Source: Maylandia zebra
Lineage: Eukaryota > Chordata > Actinopteri > Cichliformes > Cichlidae
Assembly (NCBI RefSeq): GCF_041146795.1
Contig: NC_135182.1
Location: 6,279,509 to 6,343,508 of the forward strand
Direction of reading: 5' to 3'
Length of the DNA: 64,000 nucleotides
Below the pieces are notes generated by a model. It had not been told where the DNA came from. It saw only the letters and a list, made by a program, of their open reading frames with translations, and did not search any database. Below, piece by piece: positions 1 to 11,802 of this stretch. The number at the start of each line of letters is the position of its first letter. Position 1 is the first letter of the stretch. A program made the position numbers and the translations under genes.

Positions 1-1613
1 AGCCGTTGGCACCAGAGTAGAGGACATGATGCTGACCATCCGGTGAACTGTTCTGGTAACTGTGCCGACTTTCACGCCAAAGCGATAAGCCAAGTCCTGA
101 TTGCGGAGGTCCAGGCGGAGACGCATTAGTGTCAGCAGCAGCTGCTGGAACTTGGAGAGCTTGACGTTTTTCATTCCATCCATGTGAGGTGCCAGCAGCC
201 ACATGACTGTCTCTAAGACAAAGTAGTTGGGTAAACCAGTGTAAAACTTCACTTTCTCAGCATCATTCCTTAAGGAGTTCTCTGAGAGAGACATTTTCTC
301 CACAGACTCCTTGAGGGCCTGATTCTCCCTCTTCAGGGCTTTCAAGATGTCATCAAAGTTCACCGGGACATCAGATGTCTGGGCAAACTTTCCTTTCTTG
401 CTGTCACTCACAGACTGATCATCATTATCATCATCATCATCTTCGTCGTCATCGTCATCATCATCATCTTCAGTGCTGAGGGAGGAGGAGGCACTCTCCT
501 CTGCAGTGGTCTCCTGTTCCTTCACCTCAGGATGCTTTTCCTGGCCCTGTTCATCCACCGCAGACATGCCCTGGCCCTGGAGGAACAGCAAGGCATTGGC
601 TGCCTCCACCCGTGCTTCCTGTTTGTCCACGATCTCTAAGGCACCCGGCTCCTTCATCTCTGGGCATAAGGGAGCCGCCGTGAACACAGAAGGAACATAA
701 TCCGGAGAGCGCGGATTCTTCACCTGTTTACCTGCATGTGAAAAAAAAGAATCAAATTCAAATTCATCTGTTTATGATACTTGTGATTTAGAGTGCTCTC
801 TCATTTTGTAGCGTGCAATACATAAAAGAACAAACAGTTGCTGTTGTTCAGTCAGTACATCCCTAATTAATTTTTCCTCTACAAACAAAATTTAAGCATG
901 AAAATCTTTGCACACAAAAAGATTGCACACACCAGACAATAAAAACAAAACAAACCTAGCATTAAAATACCACGTACCATTAGCGGCATCTACTTTCATA
1001 TATTTAGTAAACAAAATTTATAACCCATCCCAGCTGAATTAATTGCAGTAATGCTACATTTTATTTCCATCTGAACTTAGTTTCGTAGAGCTATTTTTTA
1101 GATATTCAAAGGCTTACAGCTACAAACACCGCCTTTTCCCAGTCATTTTAATCAGTGAGGGTTTTTACTATGTGATAGTGAACCTAAACATGTTTATTAC
1201 CCGCTGCAGTTACACCGACTATGCCACTGTCCCTCCTGACTTCATGCAACCTTTGAACACAACACTGCACTGACAGCAAAAAAAACCCAAACTCCTTGGT
1301 TTTCTAGACACGAGTGTTTATGTGGAAGCCTAGCAACATCAGTATGAACTGGTTTACTTTAAAAACAAACAAAACAAAACAAAAAACCCACACAGGGGGA
1401 CACTTTTAGGGTTCAGAGTGGTTTTGCCTTCATACCTGAAATGAAGTGAGTACTACAGAGCCGACTGCCGTCGTTCGGCACCCAGCCCTCTCGGTTCACA
1501 GCAGCTATCCAGCGCTGCTTCCTCTCGGGGTCCCGTGGGAAACGGTAGAAAGATAAGGTGGTGCCTGGTGTCCTTCTGTTCCTGCAGCCTGCCACCACAC
1601 AGGTGTGAACCAT
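1..1613 (-). CDS. THAP-domain protein with transposase-type helix-turn-helix (5' part, runs off window)
   Basis: Two coding exons are read on the minus strand: exon 1 1613-1436 and exon 2 731 to beyond position 1. The donor (TTTCAG|GTATG) and acceptor (CATGCAG|G) join in phase 1. Exon 1 encodes a THAP zinc-finger: it starts MVHTCVVAGC and keeps the C2CH spacing, the FP of FYRFPRDP, the W of RKQRWI and the final CSTHF. THAP domains bind DNA through one zinc ion. Exon 2 has a run of about 20 acidic residues (roughly 421-480), a likely coiled coil (ILKALKRENQALKESVEKM), and then LLLTLMRLRLDLRNQDLAYR followed by FGVKVGTVTRTVHRM. This is the helix-turn-helix that precedes DDE_Tnp_4 nucleases in Harbinger/ISL2EU-type transposases. 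The catalytic part would lie left of the window. It may be a domesticated transposase gene or part of a transposon; I cannot tell without the left end. Confidence 0.8.
421..480. repeat. In-frame ATC/GTC trinucleotide tract coding an acidic run
   Basis: An imperfect (ATC/GTC)n tract reads as Asp/Glu codons on the minus strand inside exon 2 of the THAP gene. Slippage here would change the length of the acidic run without a frameshift. Confidence 0.8.
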
Positions 1614-2707
1614 AGTAAGGCCACGGAGAAGCGTGGAAGTGTGCGCTGCAGTTTGCTGGGTGTTTTGACTCCCAAAATGGTGGTCTACCAGAGGGCGACA
1701 AAAAAACTGTAGTTCCGTCATCAACGGCCGTTAGCTTTCGTCACTCTGATTGGACCATCTCGGGACGACGTCATTGAAATGCGATCTTCACTCACGCCGA
1801 GAAGCAGAAACGCTAATGTCCCGAAATCACACAAATGGTTAATTTGCTCTTTTTTAATTTTCGAAAATGAACATGACGAAGGAAAAAACAAACCACAGCA
1901 ACTGGAAACAACCACAGACAGTATAAAACAGATGCAATATACCTGTAGCTTATTAGATCCCTCTGTTAATCAGCTCTGAAACTGGAGTACAGTACTTGGC
2001 TTTCATCCACAGCACACAACTGTGATACAGTAGCTTATTTCAATACAAGTGTGTTTAGACTGCACAAAGATAAAACTCACTAGTTATATTTGAAAAGCCA
2101 ATTACCAATTTGTTAAAGATCAAGATAGTAGTAGTCACATGCAACACATCACAGCAATGAGCAATAAAAGTTCAGGATTTTCTGATTAACAGTCTCATTT
2201 GCTATTTTATTTAACTTTATACAAATGGGTAAGGACAATTAAAAGTGAGCTGTGGTAGATGGATAAACCATCTATAGTTTGACAATGCATATTCATGTGG
2301 CTGAATTATTAACACCCATTGGTTACTGCAAGTCATGTGTTATACTCCCGCTGCAGAAGACTGAGCTTGCTATTGATAAAAGTTTAGCCTTTTTAATCCA
2401 ACAATGTCTCAATATATATCTTTATGTATTATACGAATCTGTACTACTTGTCTAAACAACCAGTTTCCATTTTATTTCATACAACCATGGAAATGCAAAT
2501 TATTGACTCACAGGTCCATGTACTATTTACAATCAAAACACAAACCATATACAATATAAAGGATAGCTGCTTTCTCTGATTGAGTTCATTTGTTGGGACT
2601 CTTCTCATAATGTATGTTTTTCTTTGCTGTTTGACTTGATAGATAATCTTTGCCTGCAGCTTAAGTGCTTAACATCACATAGATTTTCGCCAACGGATGG
2701 ACAAGCT
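1614..2707. other. Spacer between the THAP gene and the 3' end of ska3
   Basis: No coding exon is recognisable. The part next to 1613 should hold the 5' UTR and promoter of the THAP gene; no TATA box stands out. The part next to 2708 is the presumed 3' UTR of ska3. The rest is A/T-rich single-copy-looking sequence. Confidence 0.5.
2471..2476 (-). terminator. Candidate poly(A) signal of ska3
   Basis: AATAAA on the minus strand (TTTATT on plus), about 230 nt past the ska3 stop codon. It is a plausible 3' end signal, placed only by motif and distance. Confidence 0.4.
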
Positions 2708-5700
2708 TTAGATGTGTGTGATCAGTCTGTACACAGAGGTGTTCCGGTCTCCTCTCACATGCTTCAGTCTCTTGAGCTCTGTGAGACAGAGGATGTATAC
2801 GGGGGCCTTGGTTCCGACACTGATGATCTTCTTCAGCTTCTCCATCTGAAACTCTGTTGTTTCTCCTGCAGAGGGCGCCACAGAAAAGGGACAGATTAGA
2901 GAAATGAGAGCTTGTTCACATGATGATTTGCTGGGATACCGCTAAAATAACAAACACACCATGTCTGTAAAAATCTGGCTTTTTGAAACGTTTCGGGGGC
3001 TTAAACTGGAGGAAATCTATTTGGTATACAATTCCAATTATGTAACTGATGATGGTAATTTTGTAGCTGAAACCTCACTGAAGCCAGATCAATGTAAAAC
3101 TGATGAAACCAGGCAAAGAAACAAACTGACTGTTCTGCTAACAATAAAGATGAACAGCCTGGTGCTGGTAGCAAATGTCCTGAGACATTTTAATCAAGAG
3201 ATCTGCAATCAGAGAAATAACAAACATCTCTTGTTTACTTTCCAAATATCATACTGTTATCTTGAGCACTGAGTATAAACAATTATCTGAAAGCACAACA
3301 GTGGATACAGCCATTATATGACCGTGTGTACTTTGAGAAAACGATGTAGATCTATTCAGCTGGGACCTAATATGCTCATTTCCAGCTTGACATGTTTATT
3401 TTTGGACTACATCAAGTTAACTTTGCATGATTCACAGCTTTAAATAACTGTTTATCTGAATGTGGCCCTTTGTGCAGCCCCCACAGTTCATCCAGTGAAA
3501 GGAGCAGTTTTAGCTTCCCTCCTTCACCACCATCCTTCCCAAGGCCACTTCCTTTTAAGCCAACTTTCTTCTCATGGGATGCTCCTCACAAACAGAGCTG
3601 TGCGCCTTACAAGAGCATATAATGGATATTTTCTTATGAGAAAAACACAAGTGAAAAGACAGCAGTTTGAAACCTGAGCGTTTGGGCTTACAAGGATCAC
3701 CGACATCATTTGAAACTCTGGTCGTGTTTAAAATGAGCATCTACTATTGTAAGAGTATGTATATGACAGGAAAATATGAAATATGATGACAGGCTTGGTC
3801 GTATACAGATATTATATGTGATGTCCCCACGCTTTGATTTTAAAAATGGGACAAATCCTCAGATTTCAGTCTGATCAGGTGCTTCCCTGATGGTATTGTG
3901 TAATCAGTCTGAAGCAATCTAAAAGTTTAACACAGTACAGCTAGTTCTTGCTGCTATCAGGAACAATTTGACAGGTTTATGAATCCTAATTTCTCATTGG
4001 GGTTGTGTCAGGAAGGGCATCTGGTGTAAAACTGCCAAATCAAACAGGCAGCGCTACCTGCTGTGGCACCCGCTTGTGACAAGGAAGCAGCCGAAAGCAG
4101 CTTCTGTGAATCCAGATTTCTTGTTACTTTAGAAGCTCAGTTTTTTTAAACAATTAAACCATTTTTTAACCTCTCATGTTTGTAACTACAACGGGGTGGA
4201 TTATAGATGATCTCCCATTGAGTAACCAAGGGAAACATCGCCAGCACAGACCTGTTCATTCCCATTTGGTTGTTTACTTATGCAAATAGCACCCTCTGCT
4301 GCTAATTAACAGTCCAAACTAACAGAGGATGACAGCTTTATTCAGGGAAGGATTTCAGCATAACCGTGAAAACTACTGGACGCTATTTTTAAAACAGGAA
4401 GCGCTCCTCTGATTTAATAAAGGAAATCTGTGGAAGTCCAGTGTAACTGCAGTAATCAAATCCAACTGAACAAAAGTCAAACCAGCAAGATAATTTGTTT
4501 TCCAAGTTTGCAGCCAATCTGAAAACCACTGTGTGTGAGATCACAGGTGTTTTCTAAACTACTGACCACGACATCAACACCACTGCCTCAGTGAGAAGTT
4601 TAAACTGCTGCGTCAGAGTCTCCGTTTCTCACGCACCTTGACTGTGGTGTGTCCTGTAGTACATTAATGTATGATTACATTCTTCTCCACTACAGTTACA
4701 AAGCTATTCAATTCAATTCAGTTTTATTAATATAGCACCAAATCACAATAGCTGCCTCTAGGTATTTTATATTGGAAGGTAAAGGTCTGCAATATTACAG
4801 AGAAAACCCCAACAATCAGAGGACCCCCTATAAGGAAGCACTTGGCAACAGTGGGAAGGAAAAACTCCCTTTTAACTGGAAGAAACCTCCGGTAGAACCA
4901 GAGTCATGGAGGGCGCAGCCATCCTCCATAACCGGAGCTGTTTAAACAAGAGCTGCATTCATCCATGACCTTGTGCACAAATATAACACTGACCTTGATA
5001 CTCTGCCATGAAATTGTTGATGTTGTGAACCGTTTGGTTGAGGCTGTTCAGGCTCATCTGCCTCAGGTAGCTCGGTAAACTCTGGAACTCGTTCTCTGAC
5101 ACTTCAGGCAGACTTGCAGATCTGGGAGAGGAATGGATGGAAGGTGACACGTCACAATAAAAGTTTTGAAAGAAAGACTGCAGGCACGCATCATGTAAGA
5201 ATGGATAAAACTGAGTGAAATAAAGAAATTAACACATATTTCATCAGGAGAGACTGAAATAAGCAACACAAAAGTTCAACATTTATTAAAAATATATACA
5301 AATGATATCTCATATCTAATATTTTACATTAATATTCTTCTCTGCTACCGAGCACCAGCCTGATCTGCAACTTTGGAATGGACACACAATAAAAGCTACT
5401 AATTTAGAGTTCATGAATTAAATATTGCCACCTATATCTATATTTCTTATTTTATAACGGGCTACCTGTGTTTCTTTTTGTCAGGCTTGACAGGTGGGTG
5501 TTCATTTGTCATTGTTGTCTTCTTCAACTGAGCCTGGGACACAAGCTACAAAATAGGAGGAAAGAGCACGAGAGGAAAGTTCACAAATTATAAATGTTAT
5601 GTAACATTTACGTCAACAAGGAACATGAATTTATCTGCAAACAGCAAACCTATGGATTTCAAAAGTGCTTTTATGGGACTAAACAAGACTAACTTTACAG

Positions 5701-8700
5701 ATGTCCTGTGTGACAGAGCTCAGGTCTGGCATCTCCGGGGTGGTTGGCTCTTGGTAGTGTGCTCTTATACGAGGTGTCCCCAAGCTGAACTCCTGGGTGA
5801 GTCCATCCAACTCCAGGCTGTTGACATTGGGCTCCTTAGCCACCTTTTCATTCTCGCTGAACTTCAGGATTTTCCCATTGCTCTGTAAATGACAGGAAAA
5901 ACTTTGACCTTTAAACATGTTTCATTCACATTTTGATAAATCTCATCTGTGCACAGGAATGAAAATCAAATGAGCAATTTTAGCTCATTTTTGACTTCAT
6001 GTAAAACAACAGAATTTGTTTGCTAGTAAGATGCTTTTAATTTTTTTTATTACACCTTTTTTCTTAAAAATTTCTTGTGGTGAAAAAATATTTTGATATA
6101 TTATGATGGACTGAAAACATTTTTTTAGAAGCTATATTAGTCTGTTACTATAAGAAGGAAGTTTCCCTTCTGGAGATTACAGTTCATTTTATTTAACCAA
6201 CCTTTCATAAAATCTAGCCATACAGTGGGGCAAAAAAGTATGTAGTCAGCCACCGATTGTGCAAGTTCCCCCACTTAAAATGATGACAGAGGTCAGTAAT
6301 TTGCACCAGAGGTACACTTCAACTGTGAGAGACAGAATGTGAAAAAAAAATCCATGAATCCACATGGTAGGATTTGTAAAGAATTTATTCGTAAATCAGG
6401 GTGGAAAATAAGTATTTGGTCACCTCAAACAAGGAAAATCTCTGGCTCTCACAGACCTGTAACGTCTTCTGTAAGAAGCTTTTCTGTCCCCCACTCGTTA
6501 CCTGTATGAATGGCACCTGTTTGAACTCATCATCTGTATAAAAGACACCTGTCCACAGCCTCAAACAGTCAGACGCCAAACTCCGCCATGGCCAAGACCA
6601 AAGAGCTTTCGAAGGACACCAGGAAAAGTATTGTAGACCTGCACCAGACTGGGAAGAGTGAATCTACAATAGGCAAGCAGCTTGGTGTGAAAAAATCAAC
6701 TGTGGGAGCAATCATCAGAAAATGGAAGATATACAAGACCACTGATAATCTCCCTCGATCTGGGGCTCCACGCAAGATCTCATCCCGTGGGGTCAAAATG
6801 ATCATGAGAACGGTGAGCAAAGATCCCAGAACCACACGGGGGGACCTGGTGAATGACCTGCAGAGAGCTGGGACCAAAGTAACAAAGGTCACCATCAGTA
6901 ACACACTACAACGGCAGGGAATCAAATCCCGCAGTGCCAGACGTGTTCCTCTGCTGAAGCCAGTGCATGTCCAGGCCCGTCTGAAGTTTGCCAGAGAGCA
7001 CATGGATGATACAGCAGAGGATTGGGAGAATGTCATGTGGTCAGATGAAACCAAAGTAGAACTTTTTGGTATAAACTCAACTCGTCGTGTTTGGAGGAAG
7101 AAGAATACTGAGTTGCATCCCAAGAACACCATACCTACTGTGAAGCATGGGGGTGGAAACATCATGCTATGGGGCTGTTTTTCTGCCAAGGGGACAGGAC
7201 GACTGATCCGTGTTAAGGACAGAATGAATGGGGCCATGTATCGTGAGATTTTGAGCCAAAACCTCCTTCCATCAGTGAGAACTTTGAAGATGAAACGAGG
7301 CTGGGTCTTCCAACACGACAATGATCCAAAACACACCGCCCGGGCAACAAAGGAGTGGCTCCGTAAGAAGCATTTGAAAGTCCTGGAGTGGCCTAGCCAG
7401 TCTCCAGACCTCAACCCCATAGAAAATCTGTGGCGGGAGTTGAAAGTCCGTGTTGCTCGGCGACAGCCCCAAAACATCACTGCTCTTGAGAAGATCTGCA
7501 TGGAGGAATGGGCCAAAATACCAGCTACTGTGTGTGCAAACCTGGTAAAGACCTATAGTAAACGTTTGACCTCTGTTATTGCCAACAAAGGTTATGTTAC
7601 AAAGTATTGAGTTGTATTTTTGTTATTGACCAAATACTTATTTTCCACCCTGATTTACGAATAAATTCTCTACAAATCCTACCATGTGGATTCATGGATT
7701 TTTTTTTTTTTTTTTTTTTTCACATTCTGTCTCTCACAGTTGAAGTGTACCTCTGGTGCAAATTACTGACCTCTGTCATCATTTTAAGTGGGGGAACTTG
7801 CACAATCGGTGGCTGACTAAATACTTTTTTGCCCCACTGTATTACATCTGACTTGTCATTTTGTTTGCCATAAAGCCGTGAGGATCTCTGGTTAAAAGTA
7901 AATGCTTTCCTGTTCGTCTTACGCTTTGTAAAGAATTTCCCAAAGCAGACTCTAGGTTGGGCATCACTGGCAACTGCTTGTCCTCTAAACCCGTGGTGGA
8001 TATATCGGGCACATCATATTCCCAGGTGCGTTTGAAACCAGCTGCCCTGTTACAAGGTGGGGATGGAAGATCCAAGGTCTGGGTGTCATTATCCGTTTGC
8101 ATAACGGATGGCTCAGGCTGCTGTGTGCTCTAAAAAATTAAAAAGGTGATGTGAAATTAAAATGTCAGAAACAAAAACACACACAGTTACATTTTATTTC
8201 TTACCTTTTTGGTACTGACTAGTCTGTTCACGTACGGCGTTTGAAATGCTGGGACTTCGGGTGTGGCAGGTAGGTTGCCAGGGTGACAGGGGAATTCTGG
8301 GACACCAGTGCCTTGTGCAGTTGGAGACGAGTGACCGTTTGTCTTTTTGATCTTGAATCCCGGGGTACAAAACACAGGCGGCTCTGGTGATTCCAGCTTT
8401 TCAGCTGAAGGTAATCAAAACAATGTCACAGGAAGATATTTAGAACCATTTCACTGCAGTGCTTTCTCTTAACAGCCTGGTGCCGTTTCTCTACATGTGC
8501 TACTTTTATTTTTCAAAATACTAGGTATTTTAAATACATAGTATAGAATTTTTAATACCTTCAGGTGGCATCTTTGAAAAACAAGCAACATTTCAGATAG
8601 AAAAATGGTGCACTGACAAAGCCTTGAGCTGTTTAATAAAAACAAATGTAGTTCCCGAGTACTTAAAGCTGATCATTTTCTATGAAAAGCTCGTTTTGGT

Positions 8701-11700
8701 CAGTGTTTTTTTATTTCTCTTTTGGACGTCAGATTTCGCTGAACAAAATGTTCAGTACACTTTTTTTTTCAGATCCAAGTAGTGAAAAAATCTGCACAAG
8801 TGTGATGTGGAAACTTGTAGTCTCCACTGGCTAAACGCTGGGGATTTTGTATCATTATTAAACTTAAGACAATGAAAACATAACCATATTCAAACATGCA
8901 CTTTTTAATTAACAGGCATCAGAATATGTCATGACATAAGATTACTTACAACTTACTAATAAATAAATAGTAAGATATTTTAAATAGTTTATAACACTCG
9001 AAAAAACACTGTTTAGAAAATGTAAGATGAAAATAAATGCAAAGGGAAACATCTGATCATAAACTAAGTGCTGGATAAAGTCATGCAAGAAAAAGACAAC
9101 TGAAGAAGAGAAACATCTTGTTTCCTGAATAGTAAAGACATCCGATTTCTTTACTAAAGATGTATACTTTATACATTTGTGTGAAAAAAACGTTTTCACT
9201 GAACTCTGTTCAGTCCTGTGAAAAGGTGAGTACACCGTTCCACAGAAACTAAGATCTTAAATAGCAGCTAATCAAATAGCATTCAGGCAGGGTGGTTATT
9301 TGGGATCGTTTTGCAGACACAGGTCCTGGACACCTTGAAGTCATTCATCGACCATGAATTTCTCTGTATGCCAAAGGATTCTAGAATCAAATGTGAGACC
9401 ATCTGTCCGACAGACAAAGCTTGGCTGATACTGGGTCATGCAAGAGGACAACGATCCCAAGAATATCAGCAAATCAACAACAGAATGGCTGACAAAGAAA
9501 AGAATCAATGTGTAACAATGGTACAATCAAAGTGCAGACCTTAAGAGAGCGGTGCATAAATGGCCACAGACTTGATGTTGTAAAGAAGAGTGGGCCAAAA
9601 TTTCTCCAGGACAAACTGACAGACTGATAAAGTTATACAGACAATTACTTCAAGTTATTGTCTGTATATTTACTTCAAGTTATTACTTCAAGTTATGGGT
9701 CTAGACGTGTCTACAAAGTACTGAATCATTGGGCGTACTTAGTTTTTAAACAGGACAGCGTAGAGTTTTGTGAAAACTTTCTCTTTTCCATGAGTGTAGA
9801 TGACAGTCACCTATTGTGGGGTGAAGAAGAGCTATGAGGTTGACAGTTTCATACCTTTAGTCTGCAAACTGTCTATTAAACCGTTCACTGGTGGTTCAGT
9901 TGTGTCCTGTAATGGTCTGTTGAACAAGAAGAGACTCATAAAGCAGGAAAAAGCAGTTTTACACAGTAAAGTCTTAAAGGACCTGCAGTAGTAACACTAC
10001 AAACCCTGAGTGTGGCCGACAGGGGTCATTATAGTTCATACCACTCTACCTTGGTTGGTTCTCAGTCTTCTTGAACAGATTCATGGTGAAGTCATTGTTC
10101 AGACACATTGTGTGCTCTGTGATGCCAAAGTCGTGCATCTGGGGTGTTTGGAGTTCGTAGTCATCCATTCGCAGGTTACATTTGGGGGTAATGGGCATGG
10201 GCGATGGTAGAGATGCTTTGAGTGAGGGTTGAGGAAGGTTCATCTCAGGCATTGGGGGAACTTCTGAACACCACTCAGTCCCAGCCAGAACTCTCCTTAG
10301 GTGCAGTTCAGACAAACCAAAATCAGAGAGCTGTGGAGTTCGCAGCACATCAGTGTTGGGCAGCTCTGGTTTTGGAGCCATTGAGGAAGGATTCCCTCCA
10401 TCCTCCTCCTGATTTTCCTCTTCTACTGAGTCGTCATCTGCTTCTTCATCTTTAGCCTCCTCCGCCTGATCTTTAGGCTCTATACAAGAAAAAGTCACAA
10501 TAAGAAAACCATAAATGCATGTCGCTTTTCTTTTAAGTGAAAAGAAATCATTACACGTGATTACCAGTGTTATGTAGTCGTTTTGCCATTGTTAATACTT
10601 ACTGGTTGATCTCTGGGTGTCACAGGGAGCTTGGTAACCATAGTTCTCGCAGTGTCTCTTCAGCCTCTCAATGTCCTTGAAGACTTTCTGGTCCATTACT
10701 CTACACGCCTTAATGAAGCTGCTCGCCTCATTATTCTTTGCTTTCTGCTGAGCCAAGGCATCCTGGATCTGTCCCTACCCGAGAAGAGACTAGAAGTGAT
10801 GAGCACTCACCATTCAAAAATGAACCGCCCGAACAATTTACAATATTAGTCTTCAATAAAGATATTGCTATGAATAATCGGTTTATAAATGACACACAGA
10901 TATTCCTTATGATGCTTGAAATAAGCGTCAAGTTAACAGAAGTCAAAGACGTGGAAAACCTTTGGCAGCTAAAGACTTTATATTATTCTCACTTCAGTGG
11001 AGAGTTCAACAATAGCAAAATGGTTTTACCTGCAGTAATACATAACGGGTAGTAATTTTGTAGGTAAAATCAATAGCGTTTTGTACGCAGTTACACAGCA
11101 CAGAAATGCAATTTAATTTTTATGCCTTCTGAACAAGTGCACTCAGGCATTTCAAATGACAAGACTTGCTTTTATAACGATGCAGGCCAAACTGTATTTA
11201 AAAGAAAGGCAATAATTAGAGAATAACCACATTTATCTTGGCCTTTTGAAAGGGTCTGTCTCTGAGTTGGGAGCCACAGTATAAAGGATGTAAAAGTGTA
11301 ATAGATAATCGTGCATCACCACAGTTCTACCTTTAATATGTTAAATACAAAGTTTGCCTAAAGTAAGATTTTGAGTGCAGGACTTTTGAATGCATTTGGT
11401 TAATTTTACATAACGCATTTAACGATCTTTGTTGCAGCTGCTGATAAAATATTGCATTGTCGCGCTAACCTGTGTATATGTCGCCACCTTTAGATGCAAT
11501 TTAAAAAAAAAAAAAAAGACGTGCTAACTTTTACCTTCAGGTTCCCTACGTCACAGTTCAGTTCATGATAGGCTCGCATCGCTCTGGCTGTCTTTTCTGA
11601 AATAGAAAAGAATTCATATTGAGATATGTGCGATGACTTCACTGTAAGCGATTTAAGCAGCCTGTGTGTCAGCGTGTTTCTCACCGCTCTCGTCGTCGTC

Positions 11701-11802
11701 GCTGTTGCGGTTTTCAAATACGAGCTGGAGCTTGGCAGTCTCAGATTCCAGAGTCACTGCCAGCTTTTTCAGCTTCCTGAAGAATTGTGTAGTCGAGTCC
11801 AT
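2708..11802 (-). CDS. ska3: Spindle and kinetochore-associated protein 3
   Basis: SKA3 is a subunit of the Ska complex, which couples the Ndc80 outer kinetochore to microtubules in mitosis. Coding exons on the minus strand: 11802-11685, 11596-11535, 10768-10603, 10479-10050, 9916-9855, 8404-8205, 8129-7923, 5882-5694, 5545-5466, 5121-4994 and 2865-2708. All junctions are GT-AG, the phases agree, and they total 1,800 nt (599 residues), longer than human SKA3 (about 412). Family marks are the N-terminal coiled coil ([20 protein letters not shown]), two TPQxxDFG-type motifs ([11 protein letters not shown] and [20 protein letters not shown]), and FCTPGFKI. The human TPTP phosphosite region seems reduced to one TP site ([12 protein letters not shown]). 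The 62-nt exon 9916-9855 is required to keep frame: joining 10050 directly to 8404 creates a stop. A Tc1 element sits in the intron between 7923 and 5882, and a Tc1 remnant between 9855 and 8404. Confidence 0.92.
4001..4105 (+). repeat. Decayed dispersed repeat (teleost SINE / RTE-tail type)
   Basis: GTGTCAGGAAGGGCATCTGG, then AAAACTGCCAAATCAA and CTGCTGTGGC...AGCCGAAAG, is the familiar order of a widespread fish short repeat. Class is assigned from memory of the motif order; no end repeats are visible. It lies in the last ska3 intron. Confidence 0.5.
4706..4938 (-). repeat. L2-tailed dispersed repeat, minus orientation
   Basis: It opens with ATTCA pentamers followed by GTTTTATTAATATAGCACC and AAATCACAATAGC. 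Read on the minus strand this ends ...GTGATTTGGTGCTATATTAA and a TGAATTGAAT tail, the 3' end typical of fish L2-type LINEs and SINEs that borrow it. A related tail lies at 40740-40815, and the same pentamer tail at the end of the intact element near 59460. Confidence 0.6.
6223..6422 (+). repeat. Left terminal inverted repeat of the Tc1 element
   Basis: Matches the reverse complement of 7627-7839 almost base for base, from CAGTGGGGC to TAAGTATTTGGTCA. Differences seen: G/T at the 'GTATGTAG' site, A/G in 'GTAAAGAA', and a shorter A run. Confidence 0.93.
6588..7610 (+). CDS. Tc1-family transposase, full length
   Basis: The 340-residue open frame starts at ATG 6588 ([20 protein letters not shown]) and has no internal stop, the normal length for the family. 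The enzyme cuts and pastes DNA at TA sites. The N-terminal PAIRED-like helix-turn-helix runs over about residues 1-110 ([20 protein letters not shown]) with a GRPR/AT-hook-like RSGAPRK linker. The DDE catalytic residues are D153 (MWSDETK), D244 (QHDNDPKHT) and E279 (NPIENLW), a DD34E spacing with the same numbering as Sleeping Beauty transposase. No catalytic residue is lost, so by sequence alone it could be active; expression is unknown. Confidence 0.95.
   Translation: MAKTKELSKDTRKSIVDLHQTGKSESTIGKQLGVKKSTVGAIIRKWKIYKTTDNLPRSGAPRKISSRGVKMIMRTVSKDPRTTRGDLVNDLQRAGTKVTKVTISNTLQRQGIKSRSARRVPLLKPVHVQARLKFAREHMDDTAEDWENVMWSDETKVELFGINSTRRVWRKKNTELHPKNTIPTVKHGGGNIMLWGCFSAKGTGRLIRVKDRMNGAMYREILSQNLLPSVRTLKMKRGWVFQHDNDPKHTARATKEWLRKKHLKVLEWPSQSPDLNPIENLWRELKVRVARRQPQNITALEKICMEEWAKIPATVCANLVKTYSKRLTSVIANKGYVTKY
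7627..7839 (-). repeat. Right terminal inverted repeat of the Tc1 element
   Basis: Reverse-complement partner of 6223-6422. It is about 13 bp longer, mainly because of a T run of some 22 bases near 7700. Confidence 0.93.
9211..9758 (+). mobile_element. Decayed, internally deleted Tc1-like element
   Basis: The left end (CAGTCCTGTGAAAAGGTGAG) pairs with the right end near 9735-9758 as a diverged inverted repeat. Between them is a fragment of a transposase C-terminal half. A conceptual read shows the DND-P-K context (GGACAACGATCCCAAGAAT) and the GAGTGGGCCAAAATTTCTCC end, with stops and frameshifts. About 550 bp remain of an expected 1.2-1.6 kb. It lies in the ska3 intron between 9855 and 8404. 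Confidence 0.7.

Larger units (their letters stand above)
6221..7841 (+). mobile_element. Tc1/mariner transposon, apparently complete (Passport/PPTN-like)
   Basis: The element spans 6223-7839 (1,617 bp) and is flanked by the TA target duplication (6221-6222 and 7840-7841). It has terminal inverted repeats of about 200 bp, starting CAGTGGGGCAAAAAAGTAT, and one uninterrupted transposase gene. The inverted repeats differ at only about two substitutions plus the length of one A/T run, so the insertion looks young. It lies in a ska3 intron with its gene antisense to ska3. The Passport/PPTN subgroup is my recollection of the terminal sequence, not a search result. Confidence 0.95.

Noticed and set aside
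1721-1979. Short open frames on both strands near the THAP gene start
   Set aside because: No domain, no splice support and low-complexity content; likely 5' flank.
6569-7516. 315-codon open frame on the minus strand
   Set aside because: It is the antisense shadow of the Tc1 transposase gene 6588-7610 and matches no protein pattern.
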